From NCBI GenBank assembly GCA_016868095.1, contig VGHV01000147.1, positions 1-6,322 on the forward strand: a stretch of DNA of 6,322 nt. The letters are read 5' to 3'. The first letter of the stretch is position 1. Each line of letters starts with the position of its first letter. Both the position numbers and the translations under genes were made by a program. Under the pieces are notes generated by a model. That model was not told the origin of the DNA, did not search any database, and saw nothing but the letters and a program-made list of their open reading frames with translations. Below, in pieces: positions 1 to 6,322 of this stretch. Source of the stretch: Betaproteobacteria bacterium. GTDB taxonomy: Bacteria > Pseudomonadota > Gammaproteobacteria > Burkholderiales > Burkholderiaceae_E.

Positions 1-1233
1 AACAGCCATCTCGGAAAGTGCAATGCGCATCCTTGCCATGGCCTGCTCGCGGCTGTCACCGTAAGTAATGACTTTAGCAATCATCGAGTCGTAGTGAGGA
101 GGTACCAAATAATTGGTGTAAGCATGCGAGTCGACGCGCACGCCAAGCCCGCCTGGGGGATGCCAGTGGCTGATGCGGCCAGGCGATGGGGTAAATCGAA
201 AGGGGTCTTCGGCATTGATTCGGCACTCGATGGCATGGCCTTTGAGCACGATGTCCTTTTGCCTGAACATGAGTTTTTGACCCGCCGCGACTCGAATCTG
301 TTGTTGAACAATATCGATCCCGGTGATCATTTCGGTGACCGGGTGTTCGACCTGCACCCGGGTGTTCATTTCGATGAAGTAGAACTCTTCGTTTTCAAAT
401 AAAAATTCGAAGGTTCCTGCGCCGCGATAGCCAATCTTCTTTGCAGCGTCGGCGCATCGGCTGCCAATCCGATCAATCAGCTTGCGGGCTATCCCTGGTG
501 CGGGTCCTTCTTCGATGACCTTCTGGTGCCGACGTTGCATCGAACAATCGCGCTCGCCGAGGTAAACCACATTGCCCTGACCATCCGCGAGAATTTGAAT
601 CTCGATATGCCTGGGCTGCTCGAGAAACTTCTCCAAATAAACGCTTGCATTGTTAAACGCTGCTCCTGCTTCGCTTCGGGTCATCGTCACGGCATTGATG
701 AGCGCAGCTTCGGTATGCACCACGCGCATGCCGCGCCCGCCACCGCCACCTGCCGCCTTGATAATGACGGGGTAGCCAATCTGCCTCGCAATGCGAACAA
801 TCTCTTTGGGGTCGTCAGGAAGCGCGCCCTCCGATCCCGGTACCACGGGAACACCTGCTGATTTCATCGCTTGTTTGGCACTGACCTTATCACCCATGAT
901 CCGGATCGACTCGGGCTTGGGTCCGATAAACACAAATCCCGATCGCTCAACCCGCTCGGCAAAGTCAGCGTTTTCAGATAAAAAGCCATAACCTGGGTGG
1001 ATGGCTTCAGAGTCTGTAACCTCGGCAGCAGAAATAATCGCGGGAATATTGAGATAGCTTTCGCGGGACGGTGCAGGGCCAATACATACCGATTCATCGG
1101 CTAATTTCACATACTTGGCTTCGGTATCTGCTTCCGAGTGGACCACAACCGTCCGAATACCCATCTCTCGGCAAGCGCGTTGAATTCGAAGCGCGATTTC
1201 GCCGCGATTGGCAATTAATATTTTTTCAAACAT
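1..1233 (-). CDS. accC: Biotin carboxylase subunit of acetyl-CoA carboxylase, C-terminus cut by window edge
   Basis: This subunit uses ATP and bicarbonate to carboxylate the biotin on AccB, the first half-reaction of acetyl-CoA carboxylase in fatty acid synthesis, in the cytoplasm. The reverse strand is open from the ATG at 1233 to base 1 (411 codons). E. coli AccC has 449 residues, so roughly the last 38 lie outside. The N-terminus reads [17 protein letters not shown], the family start. Numbering matches E. coli without gaps at the key sites I checked: Lys116 (MGDK), Lys159 followed by the glycine-rich ATP-grasp loop GGGGGRGM (162-169), Lys238 (RRHQK), Glu276, Glu288, and Arg292 to Glu296 within [10 protein letters not shown], plus Arg338. 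All expected catalytic residues are present, so the visible part looks functional. A GAGAG stretch about 5 bases before the ATG can serve as ribosome binding site. It lies 55 bases downstream of accB, probably in one transcript. Identification is near certain. Confidence 0.98.
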   Translation of the reverse strand, partial: MFEKILIANRGEIALRIQRACREMGIRTVVVHSEADTEAKYVKLADESVCIGPAPSRESYLNIPAIISAAEVTDSEAIHPGYGFLSENADFAERVERSGFVFIGPKPESIRIMGDKVSAKQAMKSAGVPVVPGSEGALPDDPKEIVRIARQIGYPVIIKAAGGGGGRGMRVVHTEAALINAVTMTRSEAGAAFNNASVYLEKFLEQPRHIEIQILADGQGNVVYLGERDCSMQRRHQKVIEEGPAPGIARKLIDRIGSRCADAAKKIGYRGAGTFEFLFENEEFYFIEMNTRVQVEHPVTEMITGIDIVQQQIRVAAGQKLMFRQKDIVLKGHAIECRINAEDPFRFTPSPGRISHWHPPGGLGVRVDSHAYTNYLVPPHYDSMIAKVITYGDSREQAMARMRIALSEMAV

Positions 1234-1288
1234 CGGTCTCTCACACGAAGGTCGCAGCCTGCTTTTCGGACTTTGGCAAGGCCTAGCC

Positions 1289-1804
1289 TCACTCGATCAC
1301 GAATAGCGGCTGGCCATACTCAACGGGTTGGCCGTTTTCTACAAGAATCTGGGTAACCGTGCCCGCCTTGCCAGCCTCGATTTCGTTGAGCAGCTTCATC
1401 GCCTCAATCAGGCAAAGCACATCTTGCTCACCCACTTTGCTCCCTATTTGAACAAAGGGGTCTGCGCCCGGCTGCGAAGCACGATAAAAAGTACCAACCA
1501 TGGGTGACTTCACTACATGACCATTGTGCTTGGCCTCGGCGCTGGGCGGATCTCCCGGAGCGGGTATGGCTTGGGCCTGCGCTGGACTTTGGCTGAGGCT
1601 TTGTGCCGCAGGCAGGCTGGTCAGTGAGATTGGCGCTTGCATGTGTAGTGACTGCATCGATGCGAGGGCATTCATTTGAGGCAAGCTCAAGCCTGGTTGC
1701 GCTTTAACAATCCGCACCTTGCCTTCGTTTTCAGTGATTTCCAACTCTGATATATCCGACTCAGAGACCAAATCGATTAATGATTTAATTTTTCGTAAGT
1801 CCAT
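1289..1804 (-). CDS. accB: Biotin carboxyl carrier protein of acetyl-CoA carboxylase
   Basis: AccB carries the biotin that shuttles CO2 from biotin carboxylase (AccC) to the carboxyltransferase (AccA/AccD, not in this window). From the chosen start the protein has 171 residues, versus 156 in E. coli. Residues 1-37 form the conserved N-terminal segment ([20 protein letters not shown]). About 38-88 is a flexible linker rich in Ala, Gln, Pro and Ser, which explains the extra length. About 96-171 is the biotinyl domain, with the SPMVGTFYR stretch and the protruding-thumb segment after it. The biotin attachment motif is EAMKL, with Lys137 as the target. The open frame also has an ATG six bases upstream (1810). 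I prefer 1804 because an AGGA lies 7 bases before it but only 1 base before the upstream ATG, and because homologues begin with MD[IL]RKIK. It lies between aroQ and accC in the same direction. Confidence 0.97.
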   Translation of the reverse strand: MDLRKIKSLIDLVSESDISELEITENEGKVRIVKAQPGLSLPQMNALASMQSLHMQAPISLTSLPAAQSLSQSPAQAQAIPAPGDPPSAEAKHNGHVVKSPMVGTFYRASQPGADPFVQIGSKVGEQDVLCLIEAMKLLNEIEAGKAGTVTQILVENGQPVEYGQPLFVIE

Positions 1805-1811
1805 CGACATG

Positions 1812-1815
1812 TCCT
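1812..1815 (-). promoter_or_regulatory. Shine-Dalgarno site that decides the accB start
   Basis: On the minus strand an AGGA ends 7 bases before the ATG at 1804 and only 1 base before the ATG at 1810. Normal spacing therefore favours the downstream ATG, giving an AccB that begins MDLRKIK like its relatives. Confidence 0.7.
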
Positions 1816-1880
1816 AATTGCTTTGAGTGCCTGAGGCCAGGCTGTCTCGGTTCGCTCGCTTGGGGGCTGCCTGACCAGGG

Positions 1881-2345
1881 CTAAGCCTGCAAGCGCCTCG
1901 CTGCCGCTTGCAGGGCGAGTTCGTAGCCCTGCGAGCCAAGTCCAACAATGCTTCCGATCGCAAGATCAGAAAAATACGAGTGATGCCTAAAGGCCTCCCG
2001 CTGGTGGATATTGCTAAGGTGTACTTCAATAAAGGGAATTGCAACGGCGGCAAGCGCATCGCGTAGCGCGACTGAACTGTGGGTAAAGCCAGCCGGGTTG
2101 ATAAGAATGAACCCGACTGATTCTTCGCGCGCCTGATGAATACGATCGATCAAGGCGCCTTCGTGATTGCTCTGAAAGACATGAAGATCCAGGCCCATGG
2201 CGCTTGCGGCTGCACGCAGCCTTTGGTGAATGTCCTCGAGTGTTTCATGGCCATAAATTCCTGGCTCGCGACGCCCGAGCATGTTGAGATTCGGGCCCTG
2301 GATGACCAATACACAAGGCGCGGAGGCCGTTTGCTCAGCACTCAT
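1881..2345 (-). CDS. aroQ: Type II 3-dehydroquinate dehydratase
   Basis: The enzyme removes water from 3-dehydroquinate to give 3-dehydroshikimate, the third step of the shikimate pathway to aromatic amino acids and folate. The 154-residue product has normal family length (about 145-155). Visible motifs are GPNLNMLG (17-24), the flexible active-site loop GRREPGIYG with Arg26 and the catalytic Tyr31, FQSNHEG (57-63), [18 protein letters not shown] with Asn83, [11 protein letters not shown] with His109, and FRHHSYFS near residues 119-126. By analogy with the Mycobacterium tuberculosis enzyme, Tyr31, Arg26, Asn83 and His109 form the catalytic set. Family type II enzymes are dodecamers unrelated in fold to AroD. 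The ATG directly follows the stop of the upstream thioredoxin-like gene (TAAATG) and has no clear Shine-Dalgarno, so expression probably depends on translational coupling. aroQ next to accB is a common proteobacterial arrangement. Confidence 0.97.
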   Translation of the reverse strand: MSAEQTASAPCVLVIQGPNLNMLGRREPGIYGHETLEDIHQRLRAAASAMGLDLHVFQSNHEGALIDRIHQAREESVGFILINPAGFTHSSVALRDALAAVAIPFIEVHLSNIHQREAFRHHSYFSDLAIGSIVGLGSQGYELALQAAARRLQA

Positions 2346-2909
2346 TTAAAGGGCAGCCCGCACTTGACTTCGAAGCGCATCAATGCGCACTTTTCCGACA
2401 ATTGTTTTTAACATGTTGCCATCTTGCCCGATTATTACCGTATAAGGCAACAAGCCCTTGTCATTTCCAAATAAACGCGCTAGTTCATTGCCTGTTGTCC
2501 CGCCAAGTAGGAGGGGGTAGGCAACGGGCGATTTTGCTGCAAATTGCCGGATGTTAGAAGGTGAATCGATACCGATCCCGATCATTTTGACACGGTTGGG
2601 TGAAGAGGCCTCAAACTCGCGCTGCAAAGCATCGAGTTCGGGCATTTCTTCAACGCATGGGGGGCACCAGGTCGCCCAGAAATTCACCACGATCACTTTG
2701 CCGCGAAGGCTCGAGAGCTCTAGGGGGCTGTTGTCGGCAGTTTCAAATCGCTGAGAAAAAAAAGTCTGGCTTGCGTGGTGTGCTGCCGGTTGCTCACTGT
2801 AGTAGCGGGTAGCAAACCACGCACCTGCGGCTGTCAGGACAAAGGCGAGAGCGAGCAGGCCGAGCATGCGCGTCAACAAGCGCTTTCCCTGTGTTTCTGA
2901 GGCATTCAT
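2346..2909 (-). CDS. TlpA/ResA-family membrane-anchored thiol-disulfide oxidoreductase
   Basis: The 187-residue protein has a short basic N-terminus, one hydrophobic segment at about 15-33 that fits an uncleaved signal anchor, and then a periplasmic thioredoxin-fold domain. Residues 64-77 (LELSSLRGKVIVVN) match the first strands of the AhpC/TSA-Redoxin type fold. The redox motif is WCPPC at 81-85, preceded by NFWAT, and the cis-proline is Pro155 in LPYTVII. This layout is typical of TlpA, ResA and DsbE/CcmG proteins, which reduce disulfides in periplasmic clients such as apocytochrome c. No cytochrome biogenesis genes are visible, so the client cannot be named and I give no symbol. The family assignment is firm. 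The start is less so: the ATG at 2909 has no ribosome binding site, whereas a TTG at 2879 (codon 11) has AGGGA 6 bases upstream and keeps the whole anchor. The stop abuts the aroQ start. Confidence 0.93.
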   Translation of the reverse strand: MNASETQGKRLLTRMLGLLALAFVLTAAGAWFATRYYSEQPAAHHASQTFFSQRFETADNSPLELSSLRGKVIVVNFWATWCPPCVEEMPELDALQREFEASSPNRVKMIGIGIDSPSNIRQFAAKSPVAYPLLLGGTTGNELARLFGNDKGLLPYTVIIGQDGNMLKTIVGKVRIDALRSQVRAAL

Positions 2910-2917
2910 GGCGCGGG

Positions 2918-2946
2918 ATCTTATACGAAAGGTTAGTCCTCGTCAG
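2918..2946 (-). promoter_or_regulatory. Possible sigma-70-type promoter upstream of the thioredoxin-like gene
   Basis: In the 81-base gap, the minus strand carries CTGACG (2941-2946, four of six matches to TTGACA), then 17 bases, then TAAGAT (2918-2923). The overlapping TATAAG (2920-2925) matches the -10 consensus at five of six positions but with a 15-base spacer. Transcription would begin almost at the ATG at 2909 (leader of a few bases), or about 33 bases before the alternative TTG at 2879. This is pattern matching only. Confidence 0.3.
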
Positions 2947-2990
2947 TAAGGCCTCATAAAGTCACGGCTTTTGGCATGGCTGGCCGGATC

Positions 2991-3590
2991 TTAAGGCCCA
3001 AGTTTTGCTTCAAGTGCGAGCACATCGCCGCGTTCCATGAGGCTTTGTCCTCCGATGTGGGTCGGCTGCAGCGCTCCGCGGAAATCAACCGGGGTGTACA
3101 TCGCAATCATGATCGCCTCGCCCTGCCAATGCACACCCAGTGCTTCAATCGCTTTGCCCGTTCTGAAATGTCTCAAGGACAAGGCTTCTGGGTCGAGTCC
3201 GAGATCGAGCAGTCGAAAATGTAGCTGCTTTGAGTCTTCAGGAAAGGCCTGCAAATGGATTGGGGCATCCTGGCTGGCAATACCTTTCCACACTGCGCCG
3301 GTCGCAAGCACGGGTGTGGGTGCGATGCTTCGCATCATGGCAATGGCAACTTGGCGCATGCGTCGCAGGCGCTGACCATGATGCGGATCGAAGAGTTCGA
3401 GATGTTCAAGCAGCGCGCGATCGATATCCAAAGCATCAGGTATTGCACTGTTTGGCAGACGCTGCCCGCCACTTAGCGATTCGAGCGCTCGTTTTCGGGC
3501 CTGCCCAGGCTCGAGGCCGTGGTCTGCGATCAACTGGGCGATATGCTGTGCGAGTTGTTCGCGGATTTCATCATGTGTTCGTGAAGCCAT
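2991..3590 (-). CDS. Conserved hypothetical protein, possibly a degenerate nucleotidyltransferase-like fold
   Basis: I cannot assign a function to this 199-residue, apparently cytoplasmic protein. It has no signal peptide, no membrane segment and no cysteine. Residues 1-40 look alpha-helical and amphipathic (REQLAQHIAQLIADHGL, then QARKRAL). About 52-92 is another helical stretch rich in Leu, Arg and Met. About 93-172 looks like an alpha/beta domain containing LATGAVWKG (95-103), PIHLQAF (110-116) and a segment IMIAMYTPVDFRGAL near 160-173. The order Gly-Ala, Gly, then a hydrophobic strand vaguely recalls the G-S...D-x-D region of nucleotidyltransferases, but the acidic metal ligands are missing. 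I recall similar unannotated proteins in betaproteobacteria, sometimes mislabelled after a neighbouring Mur ligase; that is memory, not a search. The ATG at 3590 has only a weak AAGAA upstream. The gene is head to head with mpl and is probably first in the operon running to accC. Confidence 0.85.
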   Translation of the reverse strand: MASRTHDEIREQLAQHIAQLIADHGLEPGQARKRALESLSGGQRLPNSAIPDALDIDRALLEHLELFDPHHGQRLRRMRQVAIAMMRSIAPTPVLATGAVWKGIASQDAPIHLQAFPEDSKQLHFRLLDLGLDPEALSLRHFRTGKAIEALGVHWQGEAIMIAMYTPVDFRGALQPTHIGGQSLMERGDVLALEAKLGP

Positions 3591-3608
3591 GGTTCTTGTC
3601 GTTTGCTG

Positions 3609-3616
3609 ATTAAAAT
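3609..3616. promoter_or_regulatory. Possible shared -10 region for divergent transcription
   Basis: The octamer ATTAAAAT reads as TAAAAT on the plus strand (3611-3616) and TTTAAT on the minus strand (3614 to 3609), each matching five of six bases of the TATAAT consensus. It sits within the 35 bases separating the start codons of mpl and the 199-residue gene. Predicted start points would leave leaders of about 3 bases for mpl and about 11 for the other gene. No good -35 box is visible on either side, so this stays tentative. Confidence 0.3.
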
Positions 3617-3625
3617 GACGGCATC

Positions 3626-4999
3626 GTGCATATTCACATATTAGGTATTGCGGGCACCTTCATGGGCGGTCTCGCCGCCATCGCCCGTCAGGCCGGGCAT
3701 CGGGTCACAGGCTGTGACGCCAATGTCTACCCCCCGATGAGCGATCAACTGCGCGCGCTCGACATCGATTTTCTTGAGGGCTTTTCGGCTGATCAGATCG
3801 CGTTAAAGCCTGACTTATTTGTCATAGGCAATGTGGTCTCGCGCGGTAATCCCTTGATGGAGGCGATTTTGGATGCGCGGCTGCCCTATCGCTCGGGCCC
3901 GCAATGGTTGAGCGAGGCTGTGCTGGGATCGCGGCCTGTACTTGCAATTGCAGGCACTCATGGCAAAACCACAACGACCGCAATCAGTGCCTTATTGCTT
4001 CGCGAGGGCTTGAAACAAGACATCGGTTACTTGATTGGCGGGGTTGCACACGACTTCGAATCGAGTGGCTTTTTGGGTTCGCCCGATGCGCCATTTGTGA
4101 TTGAAGCAGACGAATACGATACGGCATTTTTCGATAAACGATCAAAGTTTGTGCATTATCGACCGCAGGTGGCAGTGCTCAATAATCTAGAATTTGATCA
4201 CGCAGATATCTTTCCTGATCTAGCCGCGATTGAAGTCCAGTTTCATCACTTGGTGAGGATGATGGCGCGCCAGGCATTTATTGTGATGCCAGCACAAGGA
4301 CTTGCAGGCGAAGCGCTCGAACGCGTAATTGCCCGTGGTTGCTGGTCGCAGCTTGAGCGATTCGGTGATGCCGCAAAGGGACTTTGGGTCGCCGGCTCGC
4401 AAGCGATCGATGGTGGCCAAATCATCCAATTGCATGATGCAAACCGAAAAATCGGCGCATTCAAGCTCGCACTTTCGGGGGCATTTAACCGCAATAATTG
4501 CTTGGCTGCGCTGACGGCCGCTCGTTGTCTTGGTCTTGAGCCTGAGCAGGCGATCGAGCATCTTGCAGGTTTTCGCGGGGTAAGGCGGCGTATGGAGTGG
4601 CGTGGTAGCGTCCGTGAGATTGACGTTTACGACGATTTTGCGCATCACCCCACAGCGATTGAGGCCAGTCTCGCAGCAGCAGCCGAGTTTGGCAAGGGGC
4701 GCGTCATTGCAGTGCTTGAACCGCGAACAAACACGATGAAGCAAGGGGCAATGGCTGCAAGATTAGCGCCGAGTCTGCAAACGGCTGATCTTGTGTTTTG
4801 CTATGCAGGCGGGCTGTCCTGGGATGTTGCTGGCGCACTTGCGCCGCTCGGCGACAAGTTGCAGGTTCACCATGCGATGGATGCACTGATCACTGCGATC
4901 GCTAAGTCGGCGAGGCCGAATGACCGCATTATCGTTATGAGTAATGGCGGATTTGGTGGGATTCATCAGCGATTGCTTGATGCGCTAGAGGCCTCTTGA
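3626..4999 (+). CDS. mpl: UDP-N-acetylmuramate:L-alanyl-gamma-D-glutamyl-meso-diaminopimelate ligase
   Basis: Mpl reattaches the tripeptide released from old peptidoglycan to UDP-MurNAc using ATP, returning it to cell wall synthesis in the cytoplasm. The 457-residue product matches E. coli Mpl in length and order: N-terminal Rossmann-like domain (HIHILGIAGTFMGGLA, then CDANVYPPMSDQL), central ATPase domain with P-loop AGTHGKTTTT (Lys114), IEADEYDTAFFDKRSKFVHY (about 159-178) and NNLEFDHADIF (186-196), then the C-terminal domain with VYDDFAHHPTAI (334-345), LEPRTNTMK (364-372) and SNGGFGGIHQ near the end. FDKRSKFVHY and GPQWL are typical of Mpl and separate it from MurC. The only possible start is GTG at 3626, because an in-frame TAA lies at 3611 and the encoded protein begins HIHILGI as in homologues; no strong Shine-Dalgarno precedes it. 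Its TGA overlaps the TTG start of the ribonuclease gene, so the two are probably cotranscribed. Confidence 0.98.
   Translation: MHIHILGIAGTFMGGLAAIARQAGHRVTGCDANVYPPMSDQLRALDIDFLEGFSADQIALKPDLFVIGNVVSRGNPLMEAILDARLPYRSGPQWLSEAVLGSRPVLAIAGTHGKTTTTAISALLLREGLKQDIGYLIGGVAHDFESSGFLGSPDAPFVIEADEYDTAFFDKRSKFVHYRPQVAVLNNLEFDHADIFPDLAAIEVQFHHLVRMMARQAFIVMPAQGLAGEALERVIARGCWSQLERFGDAAKGLWVAGSQAIDGGQIIQLHDANRKIGAFKLALSGAFNRNNCLAALTAARCLGLEPEQAIEHLAGFRGVRRRMEWRGSVREIDVYDDFAHHPTAIEASLAAAAEFGKGRVIAVLEPRTNTMKQGAMAARLAPSLQTADLVFCYAGGLSWDVAGALAPLGDKLQVHHAMDALITAIAKSARPNDRIIVMSNGGFGGIHQRLLDALEAS
4987..4991 (+). promoter_or_regulatory. Ribosome binding site supporting a TTG start for the ribonuclease gene
   Basis: AGAGG, inside the last codons of mpl, lies 4 bases before the TTG at 4996. 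The frame is closed by TGA at 4978-4980, and no ATG, GTG or other TTG occurs in the next 29 codons. The first ATG, at 5161, would remove a conserved-looking N-terminal region. TTG is therefore the best start even with the short spacing. Confidence 0.55.
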
Positions 5000-6322
5000 G
5001 TAAAGATCAAACCAACACCACGCAGGTCCATGGCAGCGGGCCTTTTGCTCTTTTTGAAGAAGAAGGGCAATTACGCTGCGGCAAATTGCTTGCCGAAGCG
5101 CCGGCAAGTGTGCAGATCGAGCAAGCCAGTGGTCGACGCAGCAAAGTCAAACAAAACCACATGTTTATGCGATTTTCGCAACCCGGACCGCAAGACTTGC
5201 TTGTGCAGGCTAAAGCGATGGCTGCTGAGCTTGATGTGGCTTTTATTTGGGAAACCTGCAACCAAGAAACCGCTGGCGACCTCGACTTCATGGCGCTGGC
5301 AAGTGAGTACTTTGGCAGCGGCCCAAACGCAGTTCAAGCCTGCGCCATGCTCATATGCTTGCAAGAGGCACCGATTTGGTTTTTGCGTCGCGGTCGGGGG
5401 CTTTTTCGCCCACAGCCTCGTGAGCAAATCGATCGCGCCTTGCAAGCGCTCGAACGACGACGTCAGCAAGATGACATGGTCCAAGCCTGGGCCGGCTTGT
5501 TAGCGCAAGATCAATGGCCTCATGATTGGCTTGACCCTCAAGGCCCAGCTGGGTTGGTGCGCCCTATTGCGCTCTTATTAAAACCAGACAAGCAATCGTT
5601 GGCCTATCGAGCTATCGATGCGGCTTGCAAAGCGCGGCAGTTATCGACTGCGCGGCTGCTCTTGGCCTGCGGCCAATTTGCCACTGCGCTGCAATTGCAT
5701 CAGGAGCTATTTGCACAAGAGCATTTCCCGAAAGGGCTCGATGCGGCCTATCCTCAAGTTGAACTCGAGAGGGCGATCGCATCGCTCACATTGACTATCA
5801 ATGCCCTCGACCAAGCAGCGGTCGAAGCGTTTTCGATCGACGATTCGAGCACCACGGAGATCGACGACGCACTGTCCTTGAGCATTAGCTACGCAGCCGA
5901 TGGGCAGACCATCAACGAGCTTAGCCTTGGTGTGCATATTGCAGTCCCGGCCTTGTTGCTCACACCTGAAAGTCGGTGGGATGCGATGGCCAGGGAGCGG
6001 ATGTCAACCGTTTATGCGCCGGGTCAGAAAATCCAAATGCTTCCTGAGGCGATCGTGCGTTGCTTTTCTCTCGACGAAGGCAAGCTTTGCCCGGCGCTAT
6101 CGCTTTACGTTCGCTTCAACGCGCAATGCGAGGTCGTGGGTGAAGAGACCAAACTTGAGCGGGTCAAGATACGGGCCAACTTACGCCACGACCAGCTTGA
6201 AAGCAGCATTGATGAGCAAGTGATTGAGGACTGGGAGCGTGCTGTTTGGCCTAAGGCCGTGCTTGCCGAGGATTTAATGCAAGCGCTTGGACAACTATGG
6301 CGAATCAGCAAGCGACTCCAGG
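4996..6322 (+). CDS. RNB-domain (RNase II-like) exoribonuclease, C-terminus cut by window edge
   Basis: This is likely a 3'-to-5' exoribonuclease of the RNase II/R superfamily. The frame is open for 442 codons from TTG at 4996 to the right edge. The RNB domain begins near residue 275: AFSIDDSSTTEIDDALSL (278-295) aligns with the metal-binding motif of E. coli RNase II. Asp282, Asp290 and Asp291 correspond to Asp201, Asp209 and Asp210, while Glu288 replaces Asp207. STVYAPGQKIQMLP (337-350) aligns with the NYLPG region, placing Tyr340 at Tyr253, which stacks on the RNA end. ALSLYVRF follows as expected. Residues 1-274 do not look like the cold-shock domains of RNase II: a short beta-like start (FALFEEEGQLRCGKLL, then GRRSKVK) is followed by a mainly helical region. 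I recall a betaproteobacterial RNB type with this architecture and the same IDD...EIDDA motif. The catalytic arginine and any S1 domain lie outside. The start overlaps the mpl stop (TTGA). Confidence 0.9.
   Translation, partial: MSKDQTNTTQVHGSGPFALFEEEGQLRCGKLLAEAPASVQIEQASGRRSKVKQNHMFMRFSQPGPQDLLVQAKAMAAELDVAFIWETCNQETAGDLDFMALASEYFGSGPNAVQACAMLICLQEAPIWFLRRGRGLFRPQPREQIDRALQALERRRQQDDMVQAWAGLLAQDQWPHDWLDPQGPAGLVRPIALLLKPDKQSLAYRAIDAACKARQLSTARLLLACGQFATALQLHQELFAQEHFPKGLDAAYPQVELERAIASLTLTINALDQAAVEAFSIDDSSTTEIDDALSLSISYAADGQTINELSLGVHIAVPALLLTPESRWDAMARERMSTVYAPGQKIQMLPEAIVRCFSLDEGKLCPALSLYVRFNAQCEVVGEETKLERVKIRANLRHDQLESSIDEQVIEDWERAVWPKAVLAEDLMQALGQLWRISKRLQ

Noticed and set aside
94..402. 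102-codon and other plus-strand frames across 81-1286
   Set aside because: All lie opposite the biotin carboxylase gene, whose catalytic residues align without gaps to E. coli AccC.
1829..1844. Small hairpin (GCCTG, four-base loop, CAGGC) between aroQ and accB
   Set aside because: The stem has five pairs and no following T-run on either strand, so it is not a credible intrinsic terminator. It would also cut accB off from its apparent operon.
3037..3613. Several plus-strand open frames (112, 127 and 73 codons)
   Set aside because: They are opposite the 199-residue minus-strand gene and overlap one another. None shows a motif or a good ribosome binding site.
4220..4744. 174-codon minus-strand open frame
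   Set aside because: It is antisense to the strongly conserved mpl coding region, with a Cys-rich nonsense-like composition.
3626..4999. Reading mpl as murC
   Set aside because: The FDKRSKFVHY and GPQWL signatures and the 457-residue length fit Mpl, and no other mur genes flank it.
5071..5484. 137-codon open frame on the minus strand
   Set aside because: It lies wholly inside the plus-strand RNB ribonuclease frame, which has recognisable motifs and a consistent start; the antisense product shows no known motif.
5030..5503. 157-codon plus-strand open frame starting with ATG
   Set aside because: It is an off-frame reading of the ribonuclease gene with Cys/Ser/Lys-rich composition and no family features. 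The true frame starts on TTG at 4996.

Overview
The window looks like ordinary chromosomal housekeeping DNA from a betaproteobacterium, most likely Burkholderiales. The basis is gene order (TlpA-like thioredoxin, aroQ, accB, accC), protein motifs, and a divergent unit of mpl plus an RNB-family ribonuclease whose N-terminal half resembles a betaproteobacterial type I recall. By eye the GC content is in the mid-50s percent. Genus cannot be fixed from the sequence alone.

Minus strand, positions 3590 down to 1: five genes read in one direction. They are an uncharacterised 199-residue protein, a membrane-anchored TlpA/ResA-type thiol-disulfide oxidoreductase, type II 3-dehydroquinate dehydratase (aroQ), biotin carboxyl carrier protein (accB) and biotin carboxylase (accC). 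accC runs off the left edge, so about its last 40 residues are missing. The genes are tightly packed: the tlpA-like stop touches the aroQ start with no gap, and the other gaps are 55 to 81 bases. aroQ feeds the shikimate pathway, and accB and accC together make the biotin carboxylase half of acetyl-CoA carboxylase, the entry to fatty acid synthesis.

Plus strand, positions 3626 to 6322: mpl (peptidoglycan recycling ligase, GTG start) is followed with overlap by an RNB-domain (RNase II-like) exoribonuclease gene that starts on TTG and runs off the right edge after 442 codons.

The two units are head to head, with only 35 bases between start codons. That gap holds an AT-rich octamer which reads as a plausible -10 box on both strands. 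No RNA genes, mobile elements, CRISPR arrays or convincing rho-independent terminators were seen, and no gene-free stretch exceeds 81 bases. I found no sign of a new multi-gene system. The least understood parts are the 199-residue protein, the unusual ribonuclease and the very short shared promoter region.
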